The notes under the pieces: model-generated
Seen by the model: the letters and a program-made list of their open reading frames with translations, nothing else
Told to the model about the DNA's origin: nothing
Databases searched by the model: none
NCBI GenBank assembly: GCA_050258715.1
Contig: JBLMZH010000018.1
Span: 1-22,505, forward strand
DNA: 22,505 bases
Source of the DNA: JBLMZH01 sp050258715
GTDB taxonomy: Bacteria; Patescibacteriota; Doudnabacteria; UBA920; O2-02-FULL-48-8
Direction of reading: 5' to 3'
Made by a program: the position numbers and the translations under genes
Part shown: one piece after another, positions 1 to 6,946 of the stretch
Numbering within the stretch: position 1 is the first letter of the stretch
How the letters are laid out: each line of letters begins with the position of its first letter

Positions 1-471
1 CTGTCGCATATCGGCAATTATGATATCCGCCTGTCCACGATAATCGTAGTCCTAGTCGGCGTGGTCACCCTGCTTTCCGATTGGATGCTCAGGGTTTCTT
101 TCGGCCGGAGGAGAGGCAACAACGAAGGCGGCGGAATTTTGATCCTGCTCGGCCTGGTCCTGGCCATTCTCTCCCCCATTGCCGCCACTCTCATCCAGCT
201 GGCGATTTCCAGAAAAAGGGAATTTTTGGCAGACGCTTCCGGCGCGCTCTTGACCCGCTATCCGGAAGGTCTTGCTTCGGCTCTCAAAAAAATCGCGGCT
301 GATTCAGAGCCGCTGGAGGTTGCCAACAAGGCAACCGCGCATTTGTACATCGTCAATCCCCTCAAGGAACACATCGGCGGCCGCTCGTCAGTCGGAAATT
401 TTGCCAAACTGTTCTTAACCCACCCTCCCATCGAGGAACGCATCCAAAAACTTGAACAGATGAATATCTAA
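1..471 (+). CDS. htpX: HtpX-like M48 zinc metalloprotease, C-terminal part
   Basis: The frame is open from the first base, so the gene starts upstream of the window. The first codons read LSHIGNYDIR, which fits the end of the HExxH zinc site of M48B proteases, with the second His at codon 3; the first His and the catalytic Glu lie outside the window. Two hydrophobic segments follow, around STIIVVLVGVVTLL and ILILLGLVLAILSPIA. Then comes SRKREFLADASGALL, where the Glu of the EFxAD motif is the usual third zinc ligand. The C-terminus, THPPIEERIQKLEQM, is the usual HtpX ending. The family acts at the inner membrane in quality control of misfolded membrane proteins. The stop overlaps the end of the convergent recX by 4 bases. 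Confidence 0.9.
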   Translation: MSHIGNYDIRLSTIIVVLVGVVTLLSDWMLRVSFGRRRGNNEGGGILILLGLVLAILSPIAATLIQLAISRKREFLADASGALLTRYPEGLASALKKIAADSEPLEVANKATAHLYIVNPLKEHIGGRSSVGNFAKLFLTHPPIEERIQKLEQMNI

Positions 472-917
472 ACTTCCTCGCTTAAGTCTGGCAAGACTTT
501 GGCAATGACCTGGCTTCTGAAACCTTTCCTGGCAAGCGACTGCGCCGCAGACATTTTCGTCCGCGGTTTTTTCTTCAAAAATTTGCGGGCCAACTCAAGC
601 TCTTTGTCCGCTCCGAACTTCTCATTAAGCAAGCGCTCCACCAACGCCGGTTCAAAACCTTTATTGAGCATCTTGGCTTTGATCCCATAAAAACCGAACG
701 TTTTGTAATTGGCCAGGCTGTCCAGGTAAGAATCAGCGGTCAGCTCGTCGTTTAAGAGTCCTTGTTCCGTTAGCACCAAAATGACGTTTTGAATCTGGCC
801 CGAAACAAACCCTTTCTTAGATAGTTTGACAGCCAGCTCCCTGGAAGCGTGTATGCGCACGGACAGAAGTTTCAGGGCCTTGTCGTAGATTTTGTTCTCT
901 TGTTCTGACAGTTCCAT
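468..917 (-). CDS. recX: RecX-family regulatory protein
   Basis: 149 aa, about the normal size for RecX, which binds RecA filaments and modulates recombination. The sequence is made of repeated three-helix units typical of the family. KALKLLSVRIHASRELAVKLSKKGF is followed by QNVILVLTEQGLLNDELTADSYLDSLANYKTFG and then by IKAKMLNKGFEPALVERLL. The start chosen gives the normal N-terminus, and no Shine-Dalgarno site precedes it. It is convergent with htpX and divergent from clpC. recA is not in the window, so recX stands alone here. The 3' ends of recX and htpX overlap and I see no terminator between them. Confidence 0.85.
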   Translation of the reverse strand: MELSEQENKIYDKALKLLSVRIHASRELAVKLSKKGFVSGQIQNVILVLTEQGLLNDELTADSYLDSLANYKTFGFYGIKAKMLNKGFEPALVERLLNEKFGADKELELARKFLKKKPRTKMSAAQSLARKGFRSQVIAKVLPDLSEEV

Positions 918-1030
918 GGAATTTATCTTAAAATTTGTGGTAATAATGATTGACTTCGAGCCTTTAAAAACCCAAAATAGAGTTTACCAAAGGAAAGGGG
1001 AAAAATTACTTAACCTTGTGGTTTAGGCCC

Positions 1031-1060
1031 TTGACTGTCCTGCTATAATAATAGTATAGT
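1031..1060 (+). promoter_or_regulatory. Candidate clpC promoter
   Basis: TTGACT at 1031-1036 is followed after 18 bases by TATAGT at 1055-1060. Inside the same stretch lies an extended -10, TGCTATAAT, at 1041-1049. Either reading puts the transcription start downstream of the GTG at 1059, so that GTG is not a usable clpC start. A second, weaker TTGACT lies at 950-955. No CtsR or CIRCE-like operator was seen. Confidence 0.55.
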
Positions 1061-1157
1061 GAATTCTAAATTCAATCCAAAGCCTTGGGAAACCCAAAGA
1101 AATCGGCAAGTTTGTCCCAAGGAGGAACCAATTAACCATAAATCCCCTTTTATCTTC

Positions 1158-3668
1158 ATGAACCATTTTTCTTTCATTCTCGAAAGGCTTTCCTCAAGGG
1201 CTAAAAACGCGCTGATCGCAAGCCAAAGGATCTCCGAAGACTTAGGCCACGATCATATCGGGTCCGAGCACCTTCTTTATGGGATCCTCGAGGAAAATTC
1301 GTCGTTCGGCGCCGAGATCCTGCAAAAAAACAAGGTCACGGCCGACACGGTAAAACAGGAAGTCCTGCGCTTAAACCGCAGCCAAACTCCGGACAAATGG
1401 CAGCCGAATCTTTCCAGCAACTTAAGAGAGATCATTGAAAAGTCCGCCATCATCGCCAGCCGGTACAAATATCAGTTTATCGGAACCGAGCATTTTCTTT
1501 ACGGAATCACTGACATGGATTCAGACGAAGCCAAAAGCATCCTTTTGTCGCTTCGCGTTTCAACGGACGAATTGAAGAAAAACCTGGTCGCGATCTTTGA
1601 GAACGTTTCGAAATTTCCGGACCTGCTTAACGCCGACGACCAACAGCCGACCGCTTCGGAAGAAAAGCCGGCCAAAACTCCGGCACTCGATTATTTTACG
1701 AGCGATCTTTCAAAGAAGGCCTCCAAAGGCAAGATTGATCCGGTCATCGGCCGCAAAGCCGAGATCGAACGGCTGGTCAGCATCTTAAACCGCAAAACCA
1801 AGAACAATCCGGTCCTAATTGGCGAGCCGGGCGTAGGAAAAACCGCAATCGTCGAAGGCCTGGCTCTGGCTATTATCAAACACGAGGTTCCGGACTCGCT
1901 GCTCGACAAACGAATCATCACTTTGGACATGGCCTTGGTGGTTGCCGGGTCAATGTTCAGGGGCGAATTCGAACAGCGCTTAAAACAGGTCATTGACGAA
2001 GTTCGCGACAACCCCAACATCATCCTGTTTATTGACGAGCTCCACACGATCGTGGGCGCGGGCGCTACCACCGGCTCATTGGACGCAGCCAACATCTTAA
2101 AGCCGGCTTTGGCCCGCGGCGAAATCCGCGTCATCGGGGCTACTACCCTTTCCGAATATAAGAAACACATCGAACACGACGCGGCTCTGGAACGACGGTT
2201 CCAGCCGATCATCATTGAAGAGCCGACAATCGAAGAATCCTACATCATTTTGGAAGGCCTTAAGAACAGCTACGAAAAGCACCACAACGTCACCATATCA
2301 AACGCGGCGATCAAGGCCGCTGTTGACCTGTCGGCCCGCTACATCACGGACCGTTTCCTTCCAGACAAGGCTTTGGACTTAATCGACGAAACTGCGGCCT
2401 ACTTCAAATCCATCAACACCAAATCGCGGAACATCAGGGTCGTGAAAAAGATCGAAGGCGAACTGCAAAAACTCGAGGAAGAAAAAACCAAAGCCGTCAT
2501 GCTTCAGGACTTTACCACTGCCCTTCATTTGAAATCGCAGGAAGACAAGCTTAAAAAGCAAAAGAACGAATACCAAAAGCTGATCAGCAAAAAACCCGGA
2601 AGCTTGATTGAAATTACGGCCGAGGACATTGCCCGGACCGTTTCCTCCATTACCAAGATCCCCTTGAACAAACTGGTCAAAGCCGAAGCCAAAAAACTTT
2701 CCAACCTCGAAAAAACGATTCAAACCCATATTGTCGGCCAGGACGAAGCCGTCAAAATAATTTCTTCGGCCATCAGAAGGTCGAGGGCGGGCATTACCTC
2801 CCCTCGCCGCCCGATCGCCTCATTCTTATTCTTAGGCCCGACAGGGGTGGGCAAAACTGAAACCGCCAAAGTTTTGGCCCAGGAAATTTTTGAGGACCGC
2901 GACGCCTTGATCAGAGTCGACATGTCGGAATTTATGGAACGCCACAATGTCGCCAGACTCATCGGCGCGCCAGCCGGATACGTGGGCTACGAGGAAGGCG
3001 GACGCCTGACCGAAGAGATCAGGAAGAAGCCTTACGCGGTCATTCTTTTTGACGAGATCGAAAAAGCCCATCCGGACGTGTTCAACATTCTCTTGCAGAT
3101 TCTGGAAGAGGGCCAGTTAACCGACGCCTCGGGCAAAAGAGTCAACTTCCGCAACACTATCATCATTATGACTTCAAACATCGGCATCACTGATTTGACG
3201 CGCCAGGCTTCGGCCTTCGGCTTCGGATCCGACGACGGAGCTTCCGATGAGCGCAAAAAAGCGGAGAATGAATATAATCGGGTCAAAGACAACGTCTTGC
3301 GCTCGCTGAAGGAAACCATGCGGCCGGAACTTTTAAACCGCATCGACAAGGTCCTGGTGTTCAGGCCGCTCAACGTCGAAGACATCAAGAAGATCGTCAC
3401 GCTCGAGCTGTCCACTCTCGCGCAGCACATCAAAAAGCAGCACAACTTAAACCTGGTCTTTGACCGGGACGCCATCAAGCTCATTGCCGACAGAAGTTAC
3501 GACCCGGCGCAGGGAGCCAGGCTCGTTCGAAGAACAATCCAGGACATGGTCGAGGATCAGTTGGCGGAAAAAATCATCAACGGCGAAATCGCGGAAAATT
3601 CTGAACTGAAGGCGGTTGTTGAAAACGGACAGCTCGTCGTCAAACAATTGGATTTGGCCAAGGCCTGA
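1158..3668 (+). CDS. clpC: ClpC-type AAA+ unfoldase, ATPase of the Clp protease
   Basis: Class I Clp/Hsp100 unfoldase, 836 aa from the ATG at 1158. It unfolds substrates and usually feeds them to ClpP. The order is a double Clp N repeat (about residues 1-145), AAA+ module 1 with Walker A GEPGVGKT (222-229) and Walker B LFIDEL (D293, E294), a coiled middle region with a UVR-like segment (about 437-472), AAA+ module 2 with Walker A GPTGVGKT (560-567) and Walker B ILFDEI (D632, E633), and the D2 small domain. The frame stays open back to a GTG at 1059, but that codon lies inside the predicted promoter. The family N-terminus fits MNHFSFILERLSSRAKNAL at 1158. An AAGGAGG at 1119-1125 is too far from 1158 and sits 5 bases before an in-frame ATT at 1131. 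comF follows 3 bases after the stop. Confidence 0.93.
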   Translation: MNHFSFILERLSSRAKNALIASQRISEDLGHDHIGSEHLLYGILEENSSFGAEILQKNKVTADTVKQEVLRLNRSQTPDKWQPNLSSNLREIIEKSAIIASRYKYQFIGTEHFLYGITDMDSDEAKSILLSLRVSTDELKKNLVAIFENVSKFPDLLNADDQQPTASEEKPAKTPALDYFTSDLSKKASKGKIDPVIGRKAEIERLVSILNRKTKNNPVLIGEPGVGKTAIVEGLALAIIKHEVPDSLLDKRIITLDMALVVAGSMFRGEFEQRLKQVIDEVRDNPNIILFIDELHTIVGAGATTGSLDAANILKPALARGEIRVIGATTLSEYKKHIEHDAALERRFQPIIIEEPTIEESYIILEGLKNSYEKHHNVTISNAAIKAAVDLSARYITDRFLPDKALDLIDETAAYFKSINTKSRNIRVVKKIEGELQKLEEEKTKAVMLQDFTTALHLKSQEDKLKKQKNEYQKLISKKPGSLIEITAEDIARTVSSITKIPLNKLVKAEAKKLSNLEKTIQTHIVGQDEAVKIISSAIRRSRAGITSPRRPIASFLFLGPTGVGKTETAKVLAQEIFEDRDALIRVDMSEFMERHNVARLIGAPAGYVGYEEGGRLTEEIRKKPYAVILFDEIEKAHPDVFNILLQILEEGQLTDASGKRVNFRNTIIIMTSNIGITDLTRQASAFGFGSDDGASDERKKAENEYNRVKDNVLRSLKETMRPELLNRIDKVLVFRPLNVEDIKKIVTLELSTLAQHIKKQHNLNLVFDRDAIKLIADRSYDPAQGARLVRRTIQDMVEDQLAEKIINGEIAENSELKAVVENGQLVVKQLDLAKA

Positions 3669-3671
3669 TTC

Positions 3672-4388
3672 ATGCCCGGGGCAACTAAGCCCAGCTTTAT
3701 AAAAACACTAGGTCGAAACGTTCTCGACCTAGTGTTTCCTGTTTTTTGCCTCGGCTGCGGGAAGGAAGGAGTATTTTTGTGCGACTCCTGTTATCGGCGT
3801 CTCCCGCGATTGGAAGCGTTGACGTGCGTGGTATGCGAAAAACCCTCCCCTTTTGGCAAGACCCATCCTGATTGCGTTTCGCGAAACCGGATTGATGGTT
3901 TGGTTTCGGCCAGCCCTTACGCCCATCCGGTCGTGAAAAAAATGGTCGAGGTCTTAAAATACAAATACGTGGCTGACCTTTCGCAGCCAATGGCAAACCT
4001 AATTCTGGAGCAAGTCCAAAATTTTTCCTTATCCGATCATTTCAAGGAATTTATTCTGGTCCCTGTCCCCTTGAATAAATGGCGAATGAGAGAACGCGGG
4101 TTTAATCAGTCGGAATTGATCGCCAAAGTCCTTTCCGAACGGCTGGAGATTCCGCTTAATAACGAATTGGTCATCAGGAAACGTTCGACCAAACCCCAGG
4201 CTGACTTAAACAAAGAAAAACGGAAGACAAATATTCATGGAGCTTTTGAAGTCATTGGTTCAGTACCGGAAAAAATTTTGTTACTAGATGACGTTGCCAC
4301 TACCGGCAGCACATTGAACGAAATCGCCAGAGTCTTGAAACAAAAAAACGCCCGGGAAATTTGGGCATTAACTTTTGCGAGGGATTAA
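3672..4388 (+). CDS. comF: ComF-family amidophosphoribosyltransferase-like protein
   Basis: 238 aa. The N-terminal zinc finger has CLGCG, then CDSC, then CVVC with a final HPDC. The C-terminal phosphoribosyltransferase domain carries the signature ILLLDDVATTGST. RERGFNQSELIA and STKPQADLNKEKR are also typical of ComF. ComF/GntX proteins are linked to natural DNA uptake, and the secretion locus elsewhere in this window makes that of interest, but the role here is inferred. The gene starts 3 bases after clpC, so the two are probably co-transcribed. Oddly, a perfect 14-bp inverted repeat followed by a T-rich stretch lies inside codons 11-22 and looks like an intrinsic terminator. Confidence 0.9.
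   Translation: MPGATKPSFIKTLGRNVLDLVFPVFCLGCGKEGVFLCDSCYRRLPRLEALTCVVCEKPSPFGKTHPDCVSRNRIDGLVSASPYAHPVVKKMVEVLKYKYVADLSQPMANLILEQVQNFSLSDHFKEFILVPVPLNKWRMRERGFNQSELIAKVLSERLEIPLNNELVIRKRSTKPQADLNKEKRKTNIHGAFEVIGSVPEKILLLDDVATTGSTLNEIARVLKQKNAREIWALTFARD
3703..3747 (+). terminator. Terminator-like hairpin inside the start of comF
   Basis: The arms AAACACTAGGTCGA (3703-3716) and TCGACCTAGTGTTT (3724-3737) are perfect complements around a 7-base loop. They are followed by a T-rich run ending in TTTTTT at 3742-3747. It may end or attenuate clpC transcription, lowering comF expression. It is within coding sequence, so termination activity is inferred only from shape. Confidence 0.5.
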
Positions 4389-4426
4389 CCCGACTTTGGA
4401 AACTTTGGGCAAAATTTGGGAAAGTC

Positions 4427-4455
4427 TTGCAATTATAAATAATATAGTATATTGT
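4427..4455 (+). promoter_or_regulatory. Candidate promoter of the wHTH/HEPN pair
   Basis: TTGCAA at 4427-4432 is followed after 17 bases by TATTGT at 4450-4455. The spacer is very AT-rich and holds further TATA-like steps such as TATAGT at 4443-4448. It lies 44 bases before the first gene. It indicates that the pair is expressed separately from comF. Confidence 0.4.
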
Positions 4456-4498
4456 GTATTTGTTTAGAAGTTTAATTGTGTATTATTAACGAAATAAA

Positions 4499-5200
4499 AT
4501 GGCTTTGACAGACCATACAATAGATTCAAGCAAGGTTTCTGAAGAATTAATTGAGTCGATTATATCAGAACGAGTCAAATATGACCCGGCGAAAGAGACA
4601 GTGGTTCTTCTTCCGGCTGCACGCGGTATGACTAACGACAAAAGAATTCTTTTATATTTAGCCGCGCTTAAAGGCTGGCGTTTCTTGATAAAAGAAAATC
4701 CACCACAGGAAAGCGCTAGCCCGTCTGGGATCACTAAAGTTACTGGAATTCCAGGGGGTTCAGTACGGCCTCTATTGAGGGGTTTGGAAGATAGAAAAAT
4801 TTTAATTACAGTCAAGGGTAAATACGAAGTTCCAGCACATAACCTTGGACGGGTTCGCGATATAATTATCGGCACAGACAAGATACTTCCGTCCCAAGGC
4901 GGTAACCACGAAAAAAAAGGCAAAATCTCTAATATCGATAAAAATAGAACTTTTTCAAATAAGCCTTCGGCTTCAGAGGCTTTCAATAAATTGCTTCAAA
5001 ACAAATGGTTTAAAGATGGCAGAACACTCGGGGAACTTAAGAACAAGTTGAAAGAGATGGCAATTATCGTCCCTGCTTCTCAACTCCCTCAATACTTGTT
5101 GAAAGCTTGTCGTGGAGAAAATCCTCTTCTAAACCGGAAGCAGGAAACAATTGAGGGCAAAAAATTGTGGGTCTATTCATCCCCTAATAAAAATGAGTGA
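4499..5200 (+). CDS. Winged-helix protein of unknown function, partner of HEPN gene
   Basis: 233 aa, not recognised as a named family. Residues 45-113 look like a winged helix: DKRILLYLAALKGW, then SGITKVTGIPGGSVRPLLRGL as helix-turn-helix, then a wing ILITVKGKYEVP. A charged, low-complexity linker (about 130-157) leads to a second small domain (about 157-226): LLQNKWFKDGRTLGEL, LPQYLLKACRGENPLL, KKLWVY. This second domain resembles the N-terminus of the next protein. The gene overlaps the next one by 8 bases (ATGAGTGA), which suggests translational coupling. Base composition is more AT-rich than the neighbours. It could be a DNA-binding regulator or the sensor/antitoxin partner of the HEPN protein; this is inference. 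Confidence 0.75.
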   Translation: MALTDHTIDSSKVSEELIESIISERVKYDPAKETVVLLPAARGMTNDKRILLYLAALKGWRFLIKENPPQESASPSGITKVTGIPGGSVRPLLRGLEDRKILITVKGKYEVPAHNLGRVRDIIIGTDKILPSQGGNHEKKGKISNIDKNRTFSNKPSASEAFNKLLQNKWFKDGRTLGELKNKLKEMAIIVPASQLPQYLLKACRGENPLLNRKQETIEGKKLWVYSSPNKNE

Positions 5201-5882
5201 CAGTCAAAAATCCGTACCAGCACTATTACACGTCCTCTGGGAGGAAGGATTTTTCACTGAGGCAAAGGAACTCGCCGAAATATCAGGCGGTCTAGCTGCA
5301 AAGGGATACCACTTAACGAATTCGAGTCTTGGAGTTGCCTTAATTCGTGCCGTAAAAATCGGAGGGTTTCTTATTCGTCTCAAGCAAAATGGGAAATGGA
5401 AATACGCGCAAAAACATCCTCTAGCTTCTGCACCAGGTAGGAGAATGGAATTGTTCGATAGGTACGATTTTCATCCTCGCATTAAAGAAGTCGCTTTTAG
5501 CCAATTTGAAAACAACGATTTCAAAGGAGCAATCCTGAACGCTTTCATAGAAGTCGTGGATCAAGTAAAAAATAAAGCGGGTCGCCCAAAGGATAAAAAT
5601 GGGAAGGATATAGATGGCGATGATCTTATGAACAAATTATTCAGTTGTGACGGCAGTCGACCTCCAAAGATTAAATTTAATTCTTTAAGAGACGGCCTAG
5701 ATCGAGCTGAACAACGCGGCTTAATGTATCTTTTTAAGGGTATCGTTGGTATTCGTGACAGAAAAGCGCATCTCAATTTCATTCAAAACGATCCTTTAAA
5801 GACTATCGAATATTTAAGCTTGGCAAGTTTATTACTTCGACTGCTAGAAGAAAATACACCAAAACGCAAACATAAAAAATAA
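5193..5882 (+). CDS. Hypoth_Ymh/TIGR02391-like protein with HEPN-type motif
   Basis: 229 aa from the ATG at 5193, which overlaps the end of the previous gene. An in-frame start exists at 5151, but its extra residues only read through the neighbour's C-terminus. Residues 1-75 form a small helical/winged domain ending GKWKYA. Residues 86-224 match the TIGR02391 (Hypoth_Ymh) pattern: LFDRYDFHPRIKEVA, GAILNAFIEVVDQVKNKAG, GDDLMNKLFS, and RDRKAH. In the last, R188 and H193 give the R-x4-H arrangement of HEPN ribonucleases. This family is often found near restriction or abortive-infection genes. A ribonuclease toxin or defence effector is therefore plausible but unproven. A terminator overlaps the stop codon. 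Confidence 0.75.
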   Translation: MSDSQKSVPALLHVLWEEGFFTEAKELAEISGGLAAKGYHLTNSSLGVALIRAVKIGGFLIRLKQNGKWKYAQKHPLASAPGRRMELFDRYDFHPRIKEVAFSQFENNDFKGAILNAFIEVVDQVKNKAGRPKDKNGKDIDGDDLMNKLFSCDGSRPPKIKFNSLRDGLDRAEQRGLMYLFKGIVGIRDRKAHLNFIQNDPLKTIEYLSLASLLLRLLEENTPKRKHKK

Positions 5883-5910
5883 AGCCTTGGATAACACCGG
5901 GGCTTTTTAT
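5881..5910 (+). terminator. Intrinsic terminator of the wHTH/HEPN pair
   Basis: AAAGCCTTGG (5881-5890) can pair with CCGGGGCTTT over ten positions, two of them G-U, around the loop ATAACA. TTTTTAT follows. It begins in the stop codon of the HEPN gene. Confidence 0.8.
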
Positions 5911-5962
5911 TATAAAAGAATATGAGATTTTTCGCGGCGCTTAAGCGCCTTGTCCGGGTGTT

Positions 5963-6140
5963 AGGATGGGATTCGAGACTAGCGCTGAAGCGCTCGTGTC
6001 AGGCCCAGCGCCAAAATGTCCACCGGACATTTTGTCGGCGCTCGCTGCGAGCTTTAGCTCTAGCTCGCTGCTGGGCGTTCGAATCCCTCAACATCTAACA
6101 AAAGGTTTGTTTTTCACCACAAGAGTGACAAACAAACCTT
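5963..6140 (-). repeat. tRNA-linked structured repeat element, copy A
   Basis: Read on the minus strand, the element starts at the base after the CCA of tRNA-Ser(GCU). It holds, in order: a hairpin with an 11-bp stem (6130-6140 with 6102-6112); an antisense copy of 11 bases of the tRNA T-arm (6077-6087, complement of tRNA bases 6154-6164); a 7-bp stem GCCCAGC/GCTGGGC (6003-6009 with 6070-6076) enclosing GC-rich hairpins and a 10-bp hairpin (6012-6021 with 6025-6034); a GCGCTTCAGCGC palindrome; and a direct copy of 14 bases of the tRNA 3' half (5963-5976, same as 6149-6162). It is homologous in layout and core sequence to the element at 8356-8560. A further palindrome, GGCGCTTAAGCGCC, lies at 5936-5949. 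I see no protein gene in this stretch. Confidence 0.7.
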
Positions 6141-6233
6141 TGGCGGAGAGGATGGGATTCGAACCCATGAGGCGCTGTATTAGAGCACCGCAGTTTAGCA
6201 AACTGCTGCCTTAAGCCACTCGGCCACCTCTCC
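6141..6233 (-). tRNA. tRNA-Ser (anticodon GCU)
   Basis: 93 bases including an encoded CCA. The acceptor stem is GGAGAGG with CCTCTCC, and the discriminator is G. The anticodon arm CAGTTTGCTAAACTG presents GCT, reading AGC/AGT serine codons. The long variable arm is that of a class II tRNA, and the T-arm GGGTTCGAATCCC is intact. A structured repeat element begins at the next base after CCA. Confidence 0.96.
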
Positions 6234-6323
6234 GTAAAATCTCGCTTGGAATAAATTATGAAAATACAAGGATTCTTAGGGTATTTTACCGAAAAATTAC
6301 GTTTTCAGCAATTTCTGCCAAGC

Positions 6324-6360
6324 TTGACTTTTGTGTTACAATATAGCTTGATTTTGTAAC
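6324..6360 (+). promoter_or_regulatory. Candidate sigma-operon promoter with inverted repeat
   Basis: TTGACT (6324-6329) is followed 7 bases later by an extended -10, TGTTACAAT, whose hexamer is at 6337-6342. The inverted repeat GTTACAA (6335-6341) / TTGTAAC (6354-6360) spans the -10 and the expected start site. It could be an operator or an RNA hairpin in the leader. The gene starts at 6389. Confidence 0.4.
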
Positions 6361-6388
6361 AATCCTTCAGTCTAGTCCGTCTTTATAA

Positions 6389-6946
6389 ATGATTGAAATT
6401 GATCTTAAAAACTTACTCTTAAGGGCTCAAAAAGGCGACGAAAAGGCCTTTGGGCTTATCTATGACCACTTCCGCGAACGCATCTACAGGTTCATTTACT
6501 TCCGCGTAGGGCATAAGGAACTGGCTGAGGACATTTTGTCCGATACTTTTGTCAAAGCTTGGCAAAGGCTGTCTGACCTTAACTCCCCCGAAGCCCTGTC
6601 CAGCTGGATTTACCGGGTGGCCAAGAACAACATCATCGATTATTACCGGATCAAGCGCGTGACTGTTTCGATCGAAGAAATTGAAGAGGTCACTGAAAAT
6701 CTTACCGATGAAGCCGATCCCGTCGACTCGACCAACATAAGCATCGAACAACGGGTCGTTCTGGAACTGATGGACCAGCTGCCTGAGGATCAAAGACAGA
6801 TCATCGCCTACAAGTTCTTTGAAGACCTGACTAACCAGGAAATCGCTTCGATAATGAACAAGACCGAAGTTTCGGTCAGAGTCATTCAACACAGAGCAAT
6901 CAACAAACTTAAACAGCTTTTAAACCGTCGAATTAAAAAACCGTGA
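6389..6946 (+). CDS. ECF-type sigma-70 family RNA polymerase sigma factor
   Basis: 185 aa, normal for an ECF sigma factor. Region 2 (about residues 12-85) contains KGDEKAFGLIYDHFRERIYRF, the core-binding AEDILSDTFVKAWQRL, and the promoter-opening segment SSWIYRVAKNNIIDYYR. Region 4 (about 121-178) contains LPEDQRQIIAYKFFEDLTNQEIASIMN and the helix-turn-helix SVRVIQHRAINKLKQLL, which reads the -35. There is no region 1 or 3. The stop overlaps the start of the next gene by 4 bases (GTGA), so the two products are probably made in step. The next gene is a membrane protein that may act as its anti-sigma factor. No Shine-Dalgarno site precedes the ATG. Confidence 0.93.
   Translation: MIEIDLKNLLLRAQKGDEKAFGLIYDHFRERIYRFIYFRVGHKELAEDILSDTFVKAWQRLSDLNSPEALSSWIYRVAKNNIIDYYRIKRVTVSIEEIEEVTENLTDEADPVDSTNISIEQRVVLELMDQLPEDQRQIIAYKFFEDLTNQEIASIMNKTEVSVRVIQHRAINKLKQLLNRRIKKP

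Noticed and set aside
4389..4426. Terminator after comF
   Set aside because: GACTTT and AAAGTC could pair, but the loop is long and no T-run follows.
5966..6214. 82-aa plus-strand frame
   Set aside because: It runs through the tRNA-linked element and the antisense of tRNA-Ser(GCU); no start signal and repeat-derived sequence.
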